NCBI RefSeq assembly: GCF_932294415.1
Contig: NC_065545.1
Coordinates: 18,170,857-18,234,856 of the forward strand
Length of the DNA stretch: 64,000 nucleotides
Source: Quercus robur
Lineage: Eukaryota > Streptophyta > Magnoliopsida > Fagales > Fagaceae
Reading direction: 5' to 3'
Shown here: positions 22,585 to 36,092 of the stretch, piece by piece
Position numbering within the stretch: position 1 is the first letter of the stretch
Layout: the number at the start of each line of letters is the position of its first letter
The notes under the pieces: model-generated
Database searches by the model: none
The model's input: only the letters and a program-made list of their open reading frames with translations
What the model was told of the DNA's origin: nothing
Position numbers and translations under genes: made by a program

Positions 22585-25500
22585 ATTAGCGCTGTCTGTG
22601 GGAAGAATTTGTGTGATAGTGAGTGCAACGGTCAACTATGGTAGGATCAGGTCCCCAACAACAAGAGTCCATGAGGTCCCAAAGACATGATAACTTCCTT
22701 AATCTTGAACGTAGGAGAGATCGTGAGGGGAGCATACATACTACGCATATAAACAGAAGCCACTCTCAAGTTGGAAGTCACGTCTCTCAAGAGCAACATA
22801 ACAGAACCATGCAACTGGAGATTTACTAGTTAAAAAAGAAGCTGCGCCATGCACAGCGAGAACGAACCCCCTCCAACTCTAACGTTTCCTCTGAAGGTGA
22901 AGAAAAGGCAAGTTATAAGCAAAGGTCAAGAACTCCACCCAACGAATCTTTTTCCTATCATGAAGAACACCATCACAAACGTAGATACAAAAGCCCGCCC
23001 CACAGAGGCTTAGGAAATGACGCTATGAGTAAGACACTGAACCAGATTTTCAAGTTGCCCTTTACGCACAAGATTGAGAGGACAATACTTCCTCGACAGT
23101 TCCATCAGTCAATGTCCACCATCTATAATAGTCGAACAGACCATGTGGAGCATGTGAGCCACTTCAATAAGAGAATGACTGTCCATTCCAAAGACGAAAC
23201 CTTGATGTGCAAGGTATTCCCGTCTAGTCTAGGACCCGTGGTGATGAGATGGTTCGACGGCCTAAGGGCAAATTCCATAGATTCCTTCAAGAAGCTCACT
23301 CAAGCATCTGGCTCTCATTTTATTATGTGTAACAGGGTTCCTCGGCCCTTAGATTCCCTACTATCCTTATCCATGCAAGAAGAAGAGACCCTAAAGACAT
23401 ACTCGGACAGATACTGGGAGATATTCAATGAAATAAATGGTAACTTTGAAGACGTGGCCATTAGTACTTTCAAGGTTGGTCTTTCAACTGAGCACGGTTT
23501 AAAGAAGTCTCTGACTGGCAAACCAGTCACCAGTGTGTGCCAACTCATGGATCGGATTGATAAATATAAGAGGGTTGAGGAAGACTAGCAGCAGGGGAAA
23601 GGAAAGGCTAAGGTTATCCCTCAAGAGAGGATGGATTTCAGGTCGGACCAATACAACAATAACCGACTTCGGAGGGACTTCGCCGAGCAGTCGGGATCTG
23701 CCAATACTCAGGCCGTTAACGCGGTGTTCTGAGAACTAGTGCAATAAGTTCTGAAAAAGATTAAGAATGAGCCGTTCTTCAAATGGTCAAATAAGATGGC
23801 AAGAAACCCCATGAGGCGCAACCAAAGCTTTTATTTCCAATATTACCAAGATCAGGGACATACTACAGAAGATTGTAGAAATTTGTGGGACCATTTGGAC
23901 CAGCTGGTCTAAAAGGGAAAGTTAAAGCAGCTTTTGCATCATTCTAGTGGCTAAGGGAGCCAAAAAGGTTCGAAACCCCGGAGAGATGCTTCTTCAAGAC
24001 CTCCTTTAAGAATGATAAATGTCATCTTCGTCGCTCCAGGGAAGATCGAGTCCTGTCCTTCCAGGGTAATGTCTATCGCTCGACTGTCTGCTGAGGACTC
24101 AAATTCTGAGCCAAAGAGGGCTAAAGTAAGTATCCAACCGACGTTAAGCTTTTCAGACGAAGATAAAGTTGGAACCATACAGCCCCATGATAATGCTTTG
24201 GTGATCATGCTAAGGATTGGGGGGTATGACGTGAAAAGGGTGATGGTGGATCAAGATAGTGGTGCTGAGATTATGTATTCCGAGTTGTACAAAGGGTTGA
24301 ACTTGAGACCCAAAGACCTAACAATCTACAATTCTCCTGTGGTGAGTTTTGATAGGTAAGTTGTTATTCCGAATGGTCAGATTAGATTACCTGTACAGGC
24401 TAGTTCAGAAGTGGTGAAGGTAGACTTCATCATGGTGGATGCTTATTCCCCCTACACGACCATTGTGGCCAGGCCTTAGCTTCACGCCCTGAGAGCCGCC
24501 TCTTCTACTTTGCACCAAAAGGTGAAATATCCAACAAGAGGCCAGATTGAAGAGATTGTTAGGAGTCAATCCACGGTTAGGCAGTGCCTGGTGTCTGCCA
24601 TCTTACATCAACCCAAAGCTGAGTCCTCGGCCTCTGCTGAAAGGGGCTTATAGCAATTAAAAGCTTTGGTGTTGCCTGTCAATGGATCAGTCGATGAGGC
24701 CAAATGTGAAGATCTAGAGACGGTTGTTGTTGGTGATGATCCGGAGAAGTTCTTTCAGGTCGGAGCTTAGTTGCCTCCTCGAAAGAAGGAGGAGCTGATA
24801 GAGTTTCTTAGGAGCAATATTGATGTGTTTGCATGGAACGCTTACAAAGCCCCAGGCATCAATCTGAGCTTCATCTGCCATCATTTAAACGTTAATCCAT
24901 CTGTCACCCCCAAAAAGCAACCACCTCGGCACTCATCCAAGGATCATTTTGATGCTGTCAGAGATAAAGTGATGAAGCTTAAGCAGGCAAGGACTATCAA
25001 TAAGGTTTTCTACCCTGATTGGCTGGCCAATACTGTGGTGGTGAAGAAGAAGAATGGGAAGTGGCGAGTGTATGTGGACTTCACAGACCTAAATAAAGCT
25101 TGCCCGAAAAATTCCTTCCCTATGCCTAAGATAGACCAATTGGTGGATGCAACTGTAGGACATCCTCAGATGAGCTTCTTAAACGCCTTTCAGGGATACC
25201 ACCAAATACCACTAGCCCTAGGGGATCAGGAAAAGACAACTTTTGTCACCCCCACAGGAAAAGTGATGCCTTTTGGCTTGAAAAATGCAGGTTCTACCTA
25301 TCAAAGAATGATGACTAGAATGTTTGAATCATAGTTAGGCAAGAATATTGAGGTCTATATAGATGATATGATGGTAAAGAGTAAGGTGGTGTCCAAGCAT
25401 GTAGAAGACCTTGGGAACATTTTTGAAATTCTAAGGAAACACAAGTTACACCTTAATGCTTCCAAGTGCTCTTTTGGTCTGGGATCAGACAAGTTTCTAG

Positions 25501-27950
25501 GCTACATGGTAACTCACCGAGGAATTGAGGTTAACTCCAATCAGATTAAGGAAATTAACAATTTACAACCACCTCGGAATCCCAAGGAAGTCCAAAAACT
25601 AATCAAAATGACTATTGCCTTGAACCGGTTTATCTTTCGGTCAGCGGATAGATGCAGACCCTTCTTCCTATTGATGAATAAATGGAAGAAATTTGAGTGG
25701 ACTGAGGAGTGTGCTTTGGCCTTTAAACAGCTTAAGGAATATCTCTCTCGGCCACCTATCATATCCAGTCCTGAGATGGATGAGGTCCTGTTTGCTTATA
25801 TTGCTGTGGCCCCTCATGTTGTGAGCTTGGTGCTAATACAAGTTAATAGTGGCATACAAATGCCAGTTTATTGTGTGAGCAAATCACTGCATGAAGCCGA
25901 GATCTGTTACTTACCACTGGACAAAGCCATTTTGTCGGTAGTACATGCTACACGTAAAATCCCCCATTACTTCCAGGCACACACAGTTGTTGTCCTAACT
26001 CAACTCCCACTCAGAGCTCTGCTCCAAAGTGCTGATTACATAAGGAGGATTGCCAAGTGGGGTACAATCTTGGGGGCTTTTGACACCACATACATGACTG
26101 ACCTCTGTTAAGGGCTAGATCCTCGCAGATTTGGTGGCCGAGTTCGCTGAATCCCCATTCAAGAAAGAGGCAGAAACACAACACATGGATGAAAAATCAG
26201 TTGGTACAATCACCCTACAAGAACCTTTAATCTGGAAGGTATATGTTGATGGCGCAGTGAATCAAAGGGGGTCCGAAGTGGGGCTAGTTCTGGTTTCACC
26301 CAAGAAAATCACCATTGAGAAATCATTAAGATTGGGATTCTTGGTCACAAACAATGAGACTAAGTATGAAACCCTACTGATGGGAATGGCCATGGTCCAA
26401 AGAATGGGCGGAAAGGCAGTAGAAATGTTCTCGGACTCAAGATTGGTTGTGTCCAGGTGAAGGGAGAGTTGGAAGTAAGAGATGAAAGAATGCAAGAATA
26501 CTTGAGTCAAGTCAGGCATTTGCAATTAGGATTTGAATCTTTCAACCTATTACACATCCCTAGAAGTGGAAACACACATGCTAATTCCCTGGCCACGCTT
26601 GCAACCTCTTCGTCGTGGAGCTTACCTCGAGTCATCCTCATAGAGGACTTGTGCAAATCCACAAGGGTAAGAAAAAAGGTGGTCCATGTTCACCAAGTCA
26701 GAGTAGGGCCTAGCTGGATGGACCCCGTGGTACTATTCTTGAAGGAGGATATCCTACCCAAGGAGAAATCAGAGGCTGACACGATACGAAGAAAGGTTCC
26801 TCGGTTCTGGTTATCCGAGGACCAGAAACTGTACAAGTGCTCCTTTTCTGGGCCATATTTGCTCTGCATACACCCTGAGGCATTAGAACTACTCTAGAGG
26901 AGTTACATGAAGGAATTTATAGAAGCCACACAGAAAGCAGATCTTTATCTCACAGAACCAGCACACAGGGCTATTGGTAGCCAAACATGCAAAAAGAAAC
27001 ACAAAAATTTGTGAAGAAATGTGATCAATGCTAGAGATTCGCACCAAACATGCACCAACCAGGAGGAGTCCTCAATCTCCTATCTAGCCCTTGACCGTTT
27101 GCCCAATGGGGCTTAGACATTGTTGGCCCTTTCCCCAAGGCAACAGGGAACAAGAGATATTTGCTAGTCGGCACAGACTACTTCACTAAGTGGGTTGAAG
27201 CTGAGCCCTTGGCAAATATCAGGGATGTGGATGCCAAGAAATTCATTTGGAAAAACATTGTCACATGGTTCGGGGTCCCTCGTACCCTCATCTCGGACAA
27301 TGGCCTTCAGTTTGATAACAAATCTTTTAGGAGATACTGTTGTGACCTGAGAATTACAAATAGATATTCTACCCCAGCTTATCCCCAAGAGAATGGACAA
27401 GCCGAAATTGTTAACAAAGTCATAGTGAATGGACTCAAGAAGAGGTTGGATGATGCAAAGGGAAGATAGGCAGAAGAGTTGTCACACATCCTTTGGACAT
27501 ATCGGACTACGCCTCGTAGGTCAACGGGAGAGACGCCATTTTCAATGACATATGAGGTCTAGGCCGTTATTCCTTTGGAGACTGGATTCCCAACACTGAG
27601 GATGAGTTCTTTTACTCTAAGCAACAATAACAAGTTATTAGGGAAAAGCCTAGACTTAATTGAGGAGGGAAGAAAAAATGCAATGGTTCAATTGGCATAT
27701 TACCAACACAAGGTCAAGTAAGGTTATGATGCCAATATGAAGCTGAGACCTTTAGTGCCTGGTGAATTGGTGTTGAGAAAGGTTCTAGGTATTACAAAGA
27801 ACCCAGCATGGGGAAAGTTGGGACCTAACTAGGAGGGGCCGTATCGCATTACCTCGGTGGCTGGTATAAAAGCATATTTTCTCGAAGACCTAGATGAACA
27901 TGTAATACCACGCTCTTAAAATGTAAGCAACCTGAAAAGGTATTATTATT
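22585..27950 (+). mobile_element. gag-pol region of the Tat-type element, fossil
   Basis: Parts seen, with approximate limits: gag 23025-23590 (VEHVSHFNKRM, LKTYSDRYWEIFNEI); zinc-knuckle remnant 23830-23900; aspartic protease 24230-24480 (VDQDSGAEIMY); reverse transcriptase 24990-25480 (DLNKACPKNSFPMPKID, VYIDDMMVKSK); RNase H 25690-26090; second, archaeal-type RNase H 26235-26620 (VDGAVNQRGSE, LATLATSSS); integrase 26950-27560 (GTDYFTKWVEAEPL, SDNGLQF). No chromodomain was recognised, which fits the Tat lineage. The region is broken and does not encode a complete polyprotein. Confidence 0.88.
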
Positions 27951-28021
27951 AATGAAAGTTTCCCTTGTCATATGCTCCTTTATTGTATAAATACATTGTA
28001 CTTCCCATTATCATCTTTTTA

Positions 28022-28428
28022 AGTATTAAATAGAAGCTTAGATATGTCTGGCTTCTCGGACCACATGCTTTGAAGAAATTAATACTTAATGACATCTTTC
28101 TAAATATTAAACAGAACTTTAGACATGTTTGGCTTCTCGGACCACATGCTTTGGGGAAATTAATACTTAATGACATCTTTCTAAAAGTTAAACAGAACCT
28201 TAGACGTGTCTGGCTCCTCGGACCACATGTTTTGGGGAAATTAATACTTAATAACATCTTTTTCAATGATTAAATAGAACCTTACACATGCCTGGTCCTC
28301 GGACCACATGCTTTGGGGAAATTAACACTCAATGACATCTTTACAAGTGTTAAATAGAACCTTAATCATGTTTGGTCCCTCGGACCACATACTCTGGGAA
28401 AATTAATACTCAATGACATCTTTATAAG
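28022..28428. repeat. Tandem repeat (about 80-bp unit) between integrase and antisense block
   Basis: About five units, each with 'cggaccacatgct' and 'aattaatacttaatgacatctt'. A sixth diverged unit continues at 32323-32400 beyond the hAT insertion. It is part of the LTR element's non-coding interior. Confidence 0.85.
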
Positions 28429-31400
28429 CAGGGGCGTAGCCAGGAATAATTACATGGGGGGGCCGGGTTGTAACAGAGATATACTAAATATAATTCTTAA
28501 GTCTATTGGATACAAAATTATCAACTTTCATATATCATCATATACTTGAACATTAATAAACATGAAAAACTATCTAGCTCAATGTAGACATACAAAAAAG
28601 AACATTCACATCAAATCATGCCTGACGACGATTTTTCATGGAATAAAATTCATTCATTATCATCTCTACATTGAAATTCCCTACAATTTCCTTCTCTATA
28701 TAAACTATCATATTATCTGCCAAAAGCTCATCCTCTATTCTATTGCGAAGTTTTGTTTTTAACAACTTCATAGTTAAGAAAGCTTATTCTGTAGTTGCTG
28801 TAGAAACTGGAAGGGTCAACACAAGACAAATAAGTTTATCAATCAAAAAATAGATTTTAAACTTTCCTGAAATTTTTAATCCCTTACATAGCTCGGAAAT
28901 TGTACTCATATTCTGAAAATCTGGATGTTTTATCACATCAAGCTTATAATGTTGCAATTGAGACTCCAAAAGTTCTTGTTCATGTTCAGTGAAATCTTGA
29001 GGATAATATTTCTTAACCAAATTGCATATATCAACAATTTTGAATAATCTAAAAGCATCCTTGGGATTTAAAGTTGAACTAAGAATGACAAGTTCCGTTG
29101 TTAGCTCACAAAATCTACTTTTCAATTCTTGCAATTGAAAGTCTATTGCAACTGTAAATATGCCAATTCTAAAATGATGTTCCATTGTTAAATTTTCATC
29201 TTGACGACGATATCTACCTCGACCTTTAGTGTAACGAGCATTCATATCAAGAATATCAATTTCATATTGCTCACAAAATGATATAACACTAGCAAGTAAA
29301 TGCTCCCATCCATCATCTCTCAACTTTTGAATAAGTGATTTTGTAGTTGAAACTAAATGCATGGCATTTAAAAGGTCTTGAGAATGTTGTTGCAAAGCTT
29401 GACAAAGAACATTAGTAATTCCCATTATCTTTTTCATCAAATGCAAGATTAAAATAAATTCAAATGATGTTAATACCTGATAAGCTCCCTCGGCATCACC
29501 ACGTTGTTTATAGTTAGCCCATTCCTCAGAGATAGTGTTGATAACTTTGCAAGTAGTATCAAACATTTTAATCAAAATACAAATAGATTGAAAATGAGAT
29601 CCCCACCTAGTATCTCCAGCTCGTTGCAAAGTACCAATCTGGTTTGCACCTCTTCCAGTCTTAATTTCATTAGAAGCAATCATATTCTCAACTTGTTCTG
29701 CTTAAGCATGTTGCAATTCATCATTACACTTACTAGAACCAGCAACAATATTGATAATATTAACCAAATGATCAAAGAACTGATGAACATCTTTTACTTC
29801 TTTAGATGCTATAACTAGAGCTAATTACAACCTACGAGCCATACAATGTACATAATAAGCATATGGGCAATCTTTAAGAAAAAGAGCTTGTAATCCATTC
29901 CATTCACCACGCATGTTACTAGCCCCATCATATCCTTGACCTCGAATATTTTCAATGTGGAGGTTGTGATGAGAAAGGACAACACATATCTCATTCTTTA
30001 AAGTCAATGCAGTAGTGTCTCTAATATGCACAACATGAAAGAAACGCTCTTTAATGAAACCTTCTTTATCAACAAACATCAAAATGATGGCCATTTGCTC
30101 TCTCTTCGACTCATCCCTGACTTCATCAACAAGAATGCAAAATTTTGCATCCCCAATTTCTTCACGAATAGTATTTCGCACATTACTAGCAAGAATATGC
30201 AAAATCTCCTTTTGAATTATGGGTGATGTATATTTGGCATTTCCTGGAGCATTTTCCAAGACAACACTAGCTACTTTGTCATTGAAAGTTGATGTGAATT
30301 TTATCAATTCAATAAAATTACCTATATTTTTTGAATCAAGGCTTTCATCATGACCTCTAGAAGCACAAGATTGGAATGCTAGCCATCGAGCACACTCAAT
30401 TAAGGTTTTGAGCCGCAACCGATTATTCTCTAATTTTTTTGATGTTTGTTTCTCAATTAGCTTGTCAATATGTCATAAATAATTCTTTAAATCCTCGCAA
30501 CATTTCACAGCAATTTTATGTGGGGAGTTTGGATCTTTCCCTTCATGACAAATTAAAGGACAATTCATTCCATCTTTCACCTTTTTCCAATTATTAAAAC
30601 CTATTGAAATGAATGCATCTGATCCGGGACGACCTAATTGTTTCTTACTAAAAAGGTAGCAAGGTAGACAATATATCGCATCCATTGAAGGTGAGTATTC
30701 CAACCAATCCTTATGTGATTCAAACCATGAAAGTTGAAATCGACAACGATGAGTATCATCATTGTATGGATAGTATATATTTTTAGGTTGATACGGACCT
30801 TCTTTGAAATAAGCTCGTCGGATTTCATCTTGTTTGTTGATAGGGAATTCACATATTTGTTTACGTGATCTTGGATCACGATCTATCTCTTCAAATTGAA
30901 TTCTTGAACATTTGGAGAGGTGTTCATTAGGCATTGAAGTATCAACATTTGTTTCTACAGTCACAGGTGTCCTAATTTCTGAATTGCTAACATCTTTTTT
31001 CTTAAAAAATGCATCAATTGTTTTTCGTTTGCTCATAATTCTTTTAGCTTTAAGAATATGACTCAAAAATTAACCTTAAAAGAACTTTAAAAAATAAAAT
31101 TTTAATTAGAAATTTTTACTTAGTTATATGGATGTTATTCATACTCAAGAAAAAACAAAATTTCCACTATAATTTAAACAGTCAACCCATCAATCATCAT
31201 CATTCCTATTATTAAAATTTTCTTGTATTTTAATTTTTTTAATACAACTTTAATTAATAATAACCCCCTCAAACAAAAACAAAAATTAAATACACAAGTA
31301 TTTGTACACAACATAAACCAAACAATTTAACAACTCTCACAGCCACATTAACTAATCAAAAATAGATAATAAATCAAAATAATTTTACCTTAGAAAGTAG

Positions 31401-32230
31401 AAACTTTGTCTTCACAGAATCACAAAGTGCAAAAATGGGTGGGCCGTGTGGCAATGCTTATTGCCTACAATTGTAGATATTCTTCCCTTCAAGACTCATC
31501 AGTCATCACAAACAATCTCCTTATTTCCATCCTGACCATCCCCATGCCTTCAATCATATATTTCTCTAAAAATCTATGAAAATATAAAGAGCATGTGAAT
31601 ATTTAGGTGTAGATAGTTGAGAAAATAAAAAAAAAAAGACACTGAAAATAGATGAAGGCATAGTGCTTAAATAAGAGAAGAAAACTCACCAAGTAGTCAC
31701 CAAGTTCCAAATCTTGAAATTTGACAATGAAATATGCTGAGTGATTTTTTTTAGAAAGCAGGAAGAAAGAAAAAATTGGTCAGGATTTTTTTTTTTTTTT
31801 TTTTCGGGACTGGAGGACTGATGCTGCTGAGTTTTGGGGGCTAGTAGGCGGTACCAATGGGAAGTGTTTCACAAAAGACAAAGAAAAGAAAAGAATAAGA
31901 AGTAAAGTGGGAAGTGTATCACAGACGTCAAAGAAAAGAAAAGAATAAGGGATTCCGTGGAGACTGTGGGGTGGGTTTTTGAGATGGAGAAAGTGAAGTT
32001 TTGTTGTTATGTGTTTGGATTTTAGTATTTAAATGTTAGTGGGCCAACTTTGTGTTTTTTTTGGAGCATGAGAGGCCTAAAACTAAAGGTGGGAGCCTGG
32101 GAGAATAGAGGCCTAAGACTAAAGCTGGGAGTGGGAGAAATAGTGGGGATATGGGGTGGGGGGGGGGGGGGGGGGGGCGGATATCCAACATTGGGGGGGT
32201 CCAATCAATTTTCATGCCTACTCTGTTGGA

Positions 32231-32273
<43 letters not shown>

Positions 32274-32314
32274 GGGCCATGGCCCCCCCAAGGGACAACG
32301 TGGCTCCGCCTCTG
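28429..32314 (-). mobile_element. hAT transposon with ZMYM1/TTF-type transposase, inactivated
   Basis: A complete 3,886-bp element. Exact 8-bp target repeats TTTATAAG flank it at 28421-28428 and 32315-32322. Terminal inverted repeats are CAGGGGCGTAGCCA and CAGAGGCGGAGCCA. The minus strand carries one transposase frame from about 31036 (MSKRKTIDAFFKK) to about 28630. It has a TTF-type zinc region (HRCRFQLSWFESH, IYCLPCYLF; 31036-30476), a DUF4371/catalytic core (DEVRDESKREQMA, GQGYDGASNM; 30472-29828), RWGSHF at 29600, and the C-terminal dimerisation part (TMKLLKTKLRNRI near 28760-28690). Four nonsense codons (near 30473, 29825, 29702 and 28784) interrupt an otherwise continuous frame, so it is dead but probably young. 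A G-run (32157-32177) and a T-run (about 32232-32269) lie near its right end. Confidence 0.92.
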
Positions 32315-32322
32315 TTTATAAG

Positions 32323-32829
32323 CATTAAATGGAACCCTAGTCATGACTGGTCCCTCAGATCATATATTTTGGGAAAATTAACACTGTGATATCTATTGGT
32401 CTTTTATTAAGTGTCAAAACAGATCCAAAATTATATCCAACTCATTGGATTGATGGCTTTGGGTAAGTTGAAATCCTTATTTATTTATCTAAGTGATGAG
32501 CAGGATGAAGGTTATCTGCCCCTTTTATTTTTTACAAAGTATGCATTTATCTCCATTAGATTCAGCCTCCATTGTAGAAGGTTCAATTCTCAATATAAAT
32601 ATGTGGTAAACCTCTTTATTGCTGGTACTTGATCAAATTACTTAGATTATTAGCAATGTATTATTGTTAGTTTTTATTAAAGACAAAGTGACAACAGTTC
32701 AATGCTATTTGTGACAATAATAAGCTTCAAAGCACATAAAGTAAAGGAACAAGAGATAAAAAGAAAAACATTTTCATTAAAAAAAAAAAAAAGAAGGAAT
32801 ACATTATATACATTGATAGAATGTCATTA

Positions 32830-32869
<40 letters not shown>

Positions 32870-32879
32870 AAAATGAAAA
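32323..32879. other. LTR element interior, non-coding
   Basis: The end of the tandem-repeat block, followed by AT-rich sequence and a 38-base A-run (32831-32868). No coding part was recognised. Confidence 0.6.
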
Positions 32880-35812
32880 TCCTAAGTGCTAAGCCTTGGC
32901 CTTTGGAGGAGGAGGGTCATCATTTTATCTCAACTGAGAGGTAGGAGCATCCTTGGCCTTAGGATCAGCTTCTTTAGTCTTGGCCTCTGCTTCCTTTGCC
33001 TTAGCTTCAACTTCCTTGGCCTTGGCAGCATCTTTGGCCTCTAAGGGGGGCTTGGTCCCCTTGCCCTTACCTTTGTCTTTGGCCCCATCAGCCCCTTGGC
33101 CTTGATTACTAGCTTGGCCGGGTCCTTTCGAAGCCTCAGGGAGGGGGAGAGCAACCTGGGCAGTCAGGGGCTGCTCTGAAGTCTTTGGAGCAAGGGCAGG
33201 GGGAGAAAGGATGGCACCTAGAACTTCATGAATATCCGGGTGATATTATATGCCCCTAGGTTGCCTCCACGCCGAGTCTACAGGGACTCCTACAACATTA
33301 AAGGCCTCATCCCATGTTGCATTGCGGTAATCCCTGCATACCTCGGCCAGCTCTTCAGTGAGCCTGGCTTGTGTTTCCTCCATGTCGAGGGCGTAAGATG
33401 CTTGCCTTTCAGCCTCTGCTGCCTCCTTGGCCAGTTGAGCCACCTCCTTTGCCTTCTGCAGCTCTGCCCTCAGATCTAGCACAAGTTGCCTTGAAGTGGC
33501 CAGCTCTATTTCGGTCTGATAAAGTAACTTGCACTGGTCTTCAGCCTAAGTCTGGACATTTTTTAGTCCTGCCTCAGCACTTCTTCTATCCCTTTGCTCA
33601 ACAGTCAGCTTGGAGAGCAACTCCTTGTTCTCCTCCTTCGTGGCCCCCAAGGCCTTTTCAGTCTCGAGGCGAAGGTGGACCTAGTTCTTGACATCATTTC
33701 GAGCCTCCTTAACCCATTCCTCGGCCACATAGACCTCTTGGGTGATCTACACAAAAACAATATAGCAACCCCATTTAAAAATAATGATAATAAAATAAAA
33801 TAAACTTACTAGTACTTAAAAAATAAAAAGTATGTGGCTGTGAACTTACCATGGCAAGGTCCCTTTTTAGGGACGTGAAGAGGTCTTGCTGCTTCAACTT
33901 CCTCATAGCGTCCATATCTTTGGGTAAAAAAAGTGGTTGCTCCAAGGCATTGGCTATGTATGCAAAATGACCTCTTCGGAACTCCCTAACAGAGGTGTTC
34001 CACAGGATGACAGCCCTATCCACCTCTAGTCGAAGAGACCAAGTACGTTGCTGGGTGCGCACCTCAGCTAAAGTTTGCTCCTCACGGCTGTCCACAGAAG
34101 TGGACCTCTTGTCGCTAGGGTCTCTAGCCACTTTCTGTTGTTTTATGCACTTCTGAGGGGCCACTTCCCCTTCCTCAAGCTCCTGCACTGGCCTCTTCTT
34201 CTTTAGATTTGGAATGGCATGCAGTCCGAGGTTAGTAGGGGGTAGAGGGGGAGGAGGGGGAAGAGTGGGAGGAACTTGGGACTTGGGGACTTCTTATGAA
34301 GTTGACCCCTTGTTCCTTGCAACCATGAGGTCTCTTAGGCTTTTATTCCCCCGGTTCAGTGCCATCTCGTCTTCCTCTTCTTCGGAGGTACTGTCTGGAC
34401 AAGCAATCACCAAAGTCGGGGCGTGAACACTGAGTGCTTGTCAGGCTCGTCCTCAGCGTCCGAGATGTGAACTATCTGAGCCTCTTGAGCTTCCTCTTCC
34501 TCAAAATGAAATTTGTCTATCTTGTCCTCAAGTGTTAGACGTGAAGAGGCAATCTCCTCCCTTGGTGCTGCTGCTGCTACCTCAGGCAAAACCTGTTGAA
34601 GTGGCAATACAACAGGTGGAAGATCTCTCCGAGCTAAAAATCCAGGCACGAAGACGTCTATACGGGCCAATAGGGAGTCACCAGCTCTTATCGCCTAACT
34701 CGCCTCCTAGAAGATTCTTGACAAAGGCTCGTAGTTAAGTATTAAGTAAGCGGCTCGCAACTGCCTATCCTCACTTACAAAGACCTCGGACCTCAGCAAA
34801 TAGTTGAGAGCCGGAACGTTGACTAGGCTAGGTCTTGGAGCGACGTGTCTTTTATCTGCAAAAACATCCGAGGAGGAAATCATAATCAGACCAATGAAAA
34901 TTATCATCAGAAGAAGATGAAGTGTTAAAAATGAAAAGGGATAAAACTGAAAGGGCTAAATCCCCTGCCAAAGGGACTAATCCTAAGGTACCCCACCTGG
35001 CTCTCCCGCCCGAGTTGGGCAATGAAGACCGTCATGCCATTCCTCAGAGACAATCAGGTAGTCATCCTTCATGCCTTTGTTAGACTTAGGAATGCAGGAT
35101 ATTAGTCTAACGATGTCAGACCGAGACTTAAGATAATATCCCGTGCTGGTAAGTTTCTGGCACTCGATATCAGTCTAACGATGTCAGACCGAGACTTGAG
35201 ATAATATCCTGTGCTGGTAAGTTTTTGGCACTCGTACATATGAACTACATCAAGCCACGTGAGCCCCAAGCCCATTTGCTCATTAAGAGCGTCTACACTA
35301 CCTAAGATCCTAAATAAGTTAGGGGCGCACTGGTAGGGAGTCAACCTATGATTGATTAGATAGTCTTGGGTCACCCTGCCTATAGGGATTGTCATCCCTC
35401 CTTCTATGAAAGCAATCATAGGGATGACTACCTCCCCTTCCTCCCTGTTTGTGACTATTTATTCTGGAGCACAATATTGTAAGGTTACTCCTTACGGAAT
35501 GTGGTACTTGGCCCTAAAACCTTCCATACCAGCATCAGAATCTACTAGGTGCTTAAACCTACCTATCTGGCTAATCTAAAAGGAAATGGGTGAAGTTTTT
35601 AAAGAAATGAGACAAAGAATGGAAGGCCAAGGAGATTGACCAAGGAGAAAACAACCTAGAAGAAATAAAGAATAAAAACTTATGGGAAAGTGAACAAGTG
35701 ACACTATAGGAAGTTCTTGAAAGATTGAGAGTTTTTGAAAGGTTGAGAGCTCTTGAGAGTTTGAAAATTTTTGTAAAGTGAGAAAAAGTGAGCCCTTCAT
35801 GCACCTTATATA
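32880..35812 (-). mobile_element. Antisense gene block of the Tat-type element, fossil
   Basis: Minus-strand coding pieces lie between pol and the 3' LTR, opposite to gag-pol. Order from the 3' LTR side: an N-terminal piece (35419-35102) with IPIGRVTQDYLINHRL and LFRILGSVDALNEQMG, resembling the domain annotated as 'putative gypsy-type transposon'; an acidic linker piece (34670-34407, DKFHFEEEEAQEAQIVH); a piece at 34188-33775; and an Ala/Glu-rich coiled-coil-like piece (33482-33246). A TATATAAGG box faces this block at 35812-35804. Antisense genes here are known in Tat elements. The block is broken. Part of it is copied at 37697-39090. The domain name is a recollection. Confidence 0.7.
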
Positions 35813-36092
35813 GGAGGTAAGATTAAGTGGGAGTTATCCCACTCAAAATTCGAAGAAAAATGTCCACCTTAGGATCTGCTCCTCACCATTGGATGCGGGG
35901 AACAAAGCGCCACCTAGAGCAATTAATGACACGTCATGGGTTTCTAGGCGTCAGAAACAATTATGAGAAGCACCTGATAGTGCTCCCACGTGTGTAAATC
36001 ATAGGAATTAGTAATTTTAACTCTTAAGAAATCAAAATCCCAATTCTTCTCCTCGGATAAGAGGGAAAAAAATCGGAATTTTGAGGGGCTAT

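Noticed and set aside
28022-28428. CRISPR-like array
   Set aside because: The repeats are contiguous diverged tandem units inside a plant LTR element, not short repeats with unique spacers.
32022-32389. Pro- or Gly-rich and Phe-rich ORFs
   Set aside because: They are translations of the G-run and T-run near the hAT right end.
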